Part shown: positions 60,171 through 64,000 of the stretch, one piece after another
Layout: the number at the start of each line of letters is the position of its first letter
Numbering within the stretch: the stretch's first letter is position 1
Source of the DNA: Cenococcum geophilum 1.58
Taxonomy: Eukaryota > Ascomycota > Dothideomycetes > Gloniales > Gloniaceae
Length of the DNA stretch: 64,000 nucleotides
Assembly: GCA_001692895.1 (NCBI GenBank)
Contig: KV748189.1
Coordinates: 1,992,432-2,056,431, forward strand
Reading direction: 5' to 3'
The notes under the pieces: generated by a model
What the model was told of the DNA's origin: nothing
The model's input: only the letters and a program-made list of their open reading frames with translations
The model's database searches: none
Position numbers and translations under genes: made by a program

Positions 60171-60586
60171 AGATGTAGATAATAGCCGTGTAATCCGTTT
60201 ATTTATTTACCGTATTTTCTAAAGCTCTTTCTATTACGCTTTCTTATTTGCTTTTTAGTTAGGAATCTAATGCATAATAGTAGTAAGGTAAGGATAGAAG
60301 AATGTTTGCGTATAACTATCTAGTATTATTTACTATAAAGATGTTAGTTTTACTTATCGCCTTTACTAAGCTAATAGCGATTTTCTATCCCGGGGATGGA
60401 AAATCATAATTGGTCCATTTAACGATTAGAGCCGGTAGAACTCCATACTGCTACCTGGATTTGGTAAACTATTTAGATTAAGAAGCCCTATTTAGAACTT
60501 TACCTTTTTGCCCTTAATAAACCTTAAACACAGCCGCGATTAGTTAAAGTTATAAATTAAACAGAATTAACAACAGTATATTTATT
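60171..60586. other. Non-coding gap between Ty3-G pol and the extra ORF
   Basis: No ORF. Holds palindrome copy 3 (60371-60413) in the opposite orientation to copies 1 and 2. Nothing else recognised; it may hold a promoter or splice signals for the downstream ORF. Confidence 0.5.
60371..60413. repeat. 43-bp palindrome, copy 3
   Basis: Reverse-complement orientation: outer arms CTAATA / TAATTGG with the same inner core (GATTTTC, TATCCC, GGGGAT, GAAAATC). Flanks match copies 1 and 2 only over a few bases, so the palindrome itself is the conserved unit. Confidence 0.85.
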
Positions 60587-63457
60587 ATGTCTTTATTTAA
60601 TAGACCTTTAGTACTATATAAAGGAGCTAAGCAATAGATTAGTAACGTCCTTATAGAAGTTAGAGGCTTCGCAGTTAATTAGCGTCGGGTAGTACTTCTC
60701 TAAATCTGTAACAAGATTCTACTCTCTTAAGAAAACTACGTAGATGCTACTAGTGTGGTAGTTAATTTCATTAACCAGGATAATAGGCTACAAGCGTCTT
60801 TAGAAAGGGACGCGTTCTTATTAATCTTTAAGGACATCTTTAACGTTAGTAAGATAGCAAAAGATTAAAGAAATTAGTATAATAAAGCTAGAGAAACTAT
60901 CCGAAAGTCCTAGGGATAAGGTGTTCTTAACGGTCCACTTAAATACGTGGTCTCCTACTACTTTCTTTCTACCGCCTAAAAGCTTACTGTCTACCTACTT
61001 TATAAAGTAACGGTATAAGTTAATAAGGCCCTAATTAATAGGCTTAAATATCTAGGATGCGGTATTAAGAACACTATTTAACTACAGCTAACTGATTTTA
61101 CGCTCGCGCCGAAGATACTAGGAAGGGCAGTATTAGACTAAGTAGTAAATAAGTATGGCTTAGGAAGACACTTAACTGGCTTCCTTATTCTAAACGAGGA
61201 TCTACTGTTAAGAAGTAAGAGACTGACTACTGTGGGGCTAAAGGTCACTAATGTTAGAATTAGATAAGTAGGAGAGAGCTTAGCTTTTACACTGCGAATA
61301 TATTTATAATATGCTTCTAATATAATAAATCCCTTAGCCTTTTAGCTATCAACACCTATTTAAGGAGGAGGTGTTAGTATTATGCCAAGTCCGTCCTAAT
61401 AAGGATTACCTATGTTAGTTAACTTACCTTTATTATCTATAAACGAGAGCATTCTCGTAGCTAGAACGCCTATTGGCTCGCCCTCGCGGCTACTAGTATC
61501 TTCGTTAAAAAGGAATTTAAGAAGAGGGCTAATAATTACTTACCTAAAAGTAGGAGGACTAGGAGTAGAATTAATATTTAATAAGAACGTTATTAAGCCG
61601 GGAGATGATGAGGAGTATATTAAGGAGGCCGTAGATACTATAGCAATACTTTGCGCAAAATAAGGGTGTGACTGCAAGGATAATGTGCTTACTTATCTTA
61701 AGGCGTCCCTAAACCAAACTACTAAAATTAAACCAACTAAGGTTATAAAGCTCTTATATAGTTAGTATAGGGTAGCTAGATCTAATCTAGAGATATATAA
61801 GGTCTGCTAGATACATACGTAAGCTATAGGAGGACGTATAGGTTTAGCGATAAAGGGTCTAAACTATGCCGCACTATATTATAGACTCCGTTTAATATAT
61901 TACGCTTATAACCACCTCGGCACTATAAAGACTAATCCTACTATATACTCTTAGTTTAGAAAGGCTTATAGACCTCTAGTTCCGTCTAATTCCTTAGGAC
62001 TATACAAGTTTATTTAAAACTTAGCGCTAAGGTTTTTATATAATAGAGAGGCTTTACTTAATTAGATAATGTTACTAGAAGACTAAGAAGTATAACAGTG
62101 AAAAGGATCTGTAATTTTAAACGTATTTAGATAGTAGTAGGATTCTAGTATCTTAGTAATAATTAATAAGGAAATGCGTATATACCGCCACTATTAGCGT
62201 CTAATTAATAGGCGGCTAAATTACGGCTGGTTAAGAACGATGGTCTATAGTCTCTACTAATAGCTAATAAGATAAAACCCTTAGTATTATTGTCTCTATT
62301 ACGCCCTTAGACCTAATAGCTAGTGGTAACTTATTTTCTACCCTTATTATGCGAAATTTGTAGTTAAAGGAGACTCTATAGCTTTCCGCCATATTAACGT
62401 TAATATTCCCTCGCTCCTTAAAAGTAAATATAGTACTAATATAATCTAAGGAAGCGCTTCTCTGGATAATAAGACTAAAGATAACTGCACGATTATCCTA
62501 CCCGGCATACATTACTACCTAAAATTATAGTGAGAGGATCTTAAGGCGCGAGGATTAACTAAGGGCGACGGATTTATTTATAAGATCTTTAACTAAGACT
62601 GGACTACTAAAGACGTAGAAAAGTATATAACTGACTAGGTAGCTTAGCCATATAAGAAAGGAGATATGCGTATAACTATACCTTACCTTCCTTATAGAGT
62701 AAAAGGACCTTTAACTAGAACCCGGCGAACAATACTACTATAGTTTATTAGTATTTAGGACGATTATAATAACCTTAAGGTTACTAAAGGAGGTACTTGG
62801 GTAGAGTTGGCAGATGCGCACTAAGACTTAAGAGCGCCGCCCTATATGCCGTCTGGATATGCCAATCTCTACAGCACAATTCTATATCGCTTCCCTATAG
62901 TAGTTAAGCTTATAGCTACCAGCGCTCTATTTAACGCCCTTCTCGGTAAACAATAATGGGATTCTCTAGTAGTAGTTTAAGATTGTAACCTTCTTCTTAA
63001 TGGCAACGGGAATAAAGTTAGGAAATGGATACATTCCTACTATCTTAGGGCCGTTAAGAATTATAAAGATGCGTTTAAGCTAATATATGCAACTAAGATA
63101 GAACGCTTTAATAGCCGCTCTTACTTCTACTGCATTAATAATAGAATTAATCCTTTAGCTATTACAGTAGATCTAAGTAGAGTGCCCCTAGTTATTATAG
63201 AAGGATAGAGTTATATAGAGTTGCCTAAAGAATTGTGGGACAGAACTAAGTAAATAGAAGGGCGCGAAAGAGCTATATTATCTAAAAGCCGCCAGTCTAA
63301 AGTCTCTTTTGCTGCTTAGCTAAGTAGACGAAAACAGTCTTATTTAACCAGAACAGAGTCTCCTCGTTTACTATTTCAGGTTTATAATAAGGGCAAGGAA
63401 CGTATACCATTACCTACCGCGCCTTTATTTCGAAGATAAGGAGTTTTAGAGTTTTAG
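60587..63457 (+). pseudogene. Extra ORF of Ty3-G, about 957 codons, possible 2OG-Fe(II) dioxygenase
   Basis: One frame from ATG 60587 (MSLFNRPLVLYKGAK) to TAA 63437 or TAG 63455, broken by about 50 TAA/TAG and one TGA. It lies in pol sense, between pol and the polypurine tract. The piece 61412-61663 is open. Around codons 595-610 it reads VKGDSIAFRHINVNIP, where H-x-N could be a RIP-changed H-x-D (GAC to AAC). Around codons 700-715 it reads PYLPYRVKGPLTRTRR, where Tyr codons could be former His with Arg about ten residues on. H-x-D...H...R is the 2-oxoglutarate/Fe(II) oxygenase signature, so this is a candidate only. No signal peptide or membrane segments, so not an envelope gene. Alternatives: an unrelated fungal protein of unknown function. 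Confidence 0.55.
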
Positions 63458-63481
63458 AAGTCGTTAGGGGACAACAACTTA

Positions 63482-63494
63482 GGTGGGGGAGGTA
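63482..63494 (+). other. Ty3-G polypurine tract
   Basis: GGTGGGGGAGGTA stands directly before the 3' LTR at 63495, overlapping the read-through of the extra ORF. Confidence 0.7.
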
Positions 63495-63770
63495 TATGGT
63501 GGTGTAATTTAGCCCCTAGATTTAATATCTAGATTAGGTATAGCTTTGGGAGAGCCTAGGCCTTATATAAGTTATATAGATCGGTCTAGAGCCCTTAGAG
63601 TCTTTAACAACTTAGATAGGTATAATGGATATATAATACACTCTTTTCTTTCTTTCTTACTGCCTGTTCTATTAACTAATTATAATTAACTAACCGACTA
63701 ACCGACCGACTGACAGATAGATAGACAGCACTGTGACTTTCCTATCTTAGAGAGGTTATACCCTCCTACA
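63495..63770 (+). repeat. Ty3-G 3' LTR (276 bp)
   Basis: Begins TATGGTGGTGTAATTTAG (TG to TA) and ends ATACCCTCCTACA. Followed by TSD ATAG (63771-63774). Confidence 0.93.
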
Positions 63771-63774
63771 ATAG

Positions 63775-64000
63775 TTCCTCTTTCTTTATAAGCCTAGTAA
63801 ACGGTTTAATATTCTTTAACTATTATACTATAAACCTCCTATAGTAGTTATAAAACCCTAAGAATAACCTTAATTATATTATATTCTCTAGTTCTTACTA
63901 ACTCACTATAGCTTTAATCTTCTTTAGGTCTATATTAATATAACCTAGTTTAATAATAAATTTAATAAAATTAGTCTTCTTTATAAAGAACTCGCATTTC
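63775..64000 (-). pseudogene. Ty3-A0 piece 5: reverse transcriptase fragment
   Basis: Collinear with 41241-41460 of Ty3-A2 (both end in GAACTCGCATTTC). Minus-strand reverse transcriptase thumb/connection region. Runs off the window. Confidence 0.82.

Larger units (their letters stand above)
47230..63770 (+). mobile_element. Ty3-G, Ty3/gypsy retrotransposon with an extra 3' ORF and nested Ty3-H
   Basis: Two 276-bp LTRs; TSD ATAG at 47226-47229 and 63771-63774. Gag-pol on the plus strand, then a non-coding gap with the third palindrome, then an extra ORF of about 957 codons, then a polypurine tract (GGTGGGGGAGG, 63482-63492). Without Ty3-H (53583-59468) the length is about 10.65 kb, long for a gypsy element because of the added ORF. 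RIP is moderate. Confidence 0.92.
861..64000 (-). mobile_element. Ty3-A0, truncated base-layer Ty3/gypsy element with four insertions
   Basis: The pieces 861-1404, 31228-31900, 37973-38126, 46030-47229 and 63775-64000 join into about 2.8 kb. This is collinear with the 3' part of the sister copies at 6075-21643 and 38127-46024, from the antisense ORF through chromodomain, integrase and RNase H into the start of reverse transcriptase. Removing Copia-B, Copia-F, Ty3-A2 and Ty3-G with one copy of each TSD restores the alignment at every junction. The 3' LTR that should lie left of 861 is missing, so this copy was cut off there. The element continues past the right edge. Coding sense is minus. Confidence 0.85.

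Noticed and set aside
60587-63457. Envelope gene
   Set aside because: Position fits, but no signal peptide, transmembrane segment or furin-like site is visible.
1-64000. Host genes, tRNA, rRNA, LINE elements or telomere repeats
   Set aside because: None recognised; all long readable frames belong to LTR elements or the pogo transposase.

Overview
This window looks like a gene-free, AT-rich heterochromatin block from a filamentous ascomycete (Pezizomycotina). The basis is pervasive RIP-type decay (repeat-induced point mutation, C-to-T at CpA on either strand). Reading frames of transposon proteins stay collinear for kilobases but are broken almost only by TAA/TAG at former CAA/CAG/TGG codons, and CA/TG dinucleotides are scarce in the older layers. 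I see no intact host gene, rRNA, tRNA or CRISPR. The species cannot be named from this sequence.

Nearly the whole window is one nest of transposons inside transposons, resolved here from paired LTRs of equal length and matching target-site duplications (TSDs). The base layer is a Ty3/gypsy element, Ty3-A0 (minus strand). It runs from about 861 to beyond 64000 and is cut by four insertions: Copia-B (1405-31222, TSD TTTAG/TTTAA), Copia-F (31901-37967, TSD GTAAT), a sister copy Ty3-A2 (38127-46024, TSD GTAAT) and Ty3-G (47230-63770, TSD ATAG). Copia-B is split by Ty3-C (4420-28914, TSD GAAAG). Ty3-C is split by Ty3-A1 (6075-21643, TSD GTAAA). Ty3-A1 is split by a coding-poor three-LTR element, LARD-D (11257-18797, TSD GTCTG/GTCTA). 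LARD-D holds a pogo/Fot1-like DNA transposon, pogo-E (15616-17694, TA target). That is six levels of nesting. Ty3-G is in turn split by Ty3-H (53583-59468, TSD GGCAG/GGTAG). Only about 1-860 lies outside; it holds the 3' end of another Copia-F-like element and a little low-RIP DNA.

The less ordinary content is as follows. (i) The Ty3-A elements carry a plus-strand, antisense, Cys-rich plus coiled-coil ORF between the 3' LTR and the end of pol. Ty3-C carries a different Cys-rich antisense ORF with a recognisable 53-nt intron. (ii) Ty3-G carries a roughly 957-codon sense ORF downstream of pol, in the env position, with hints of a 2-oxoglutarate/Fe(II) dioxygenase. (iii) LARD-D contains arrays of small hairpins with C(TACG)G loops and shares its 3' end with Ty3-C. 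(iv) A 43-bp palindrome recurs in three unrelated places. (v) A 327-bp insert of un-mutated DNA sits inside one LARD-D unit.

Element names here are local labels. Boundaries of LTRs, TSDs and the DNA transposon are read directly from the sequence; domain boundaries inside decayed polyproteins are approximate.
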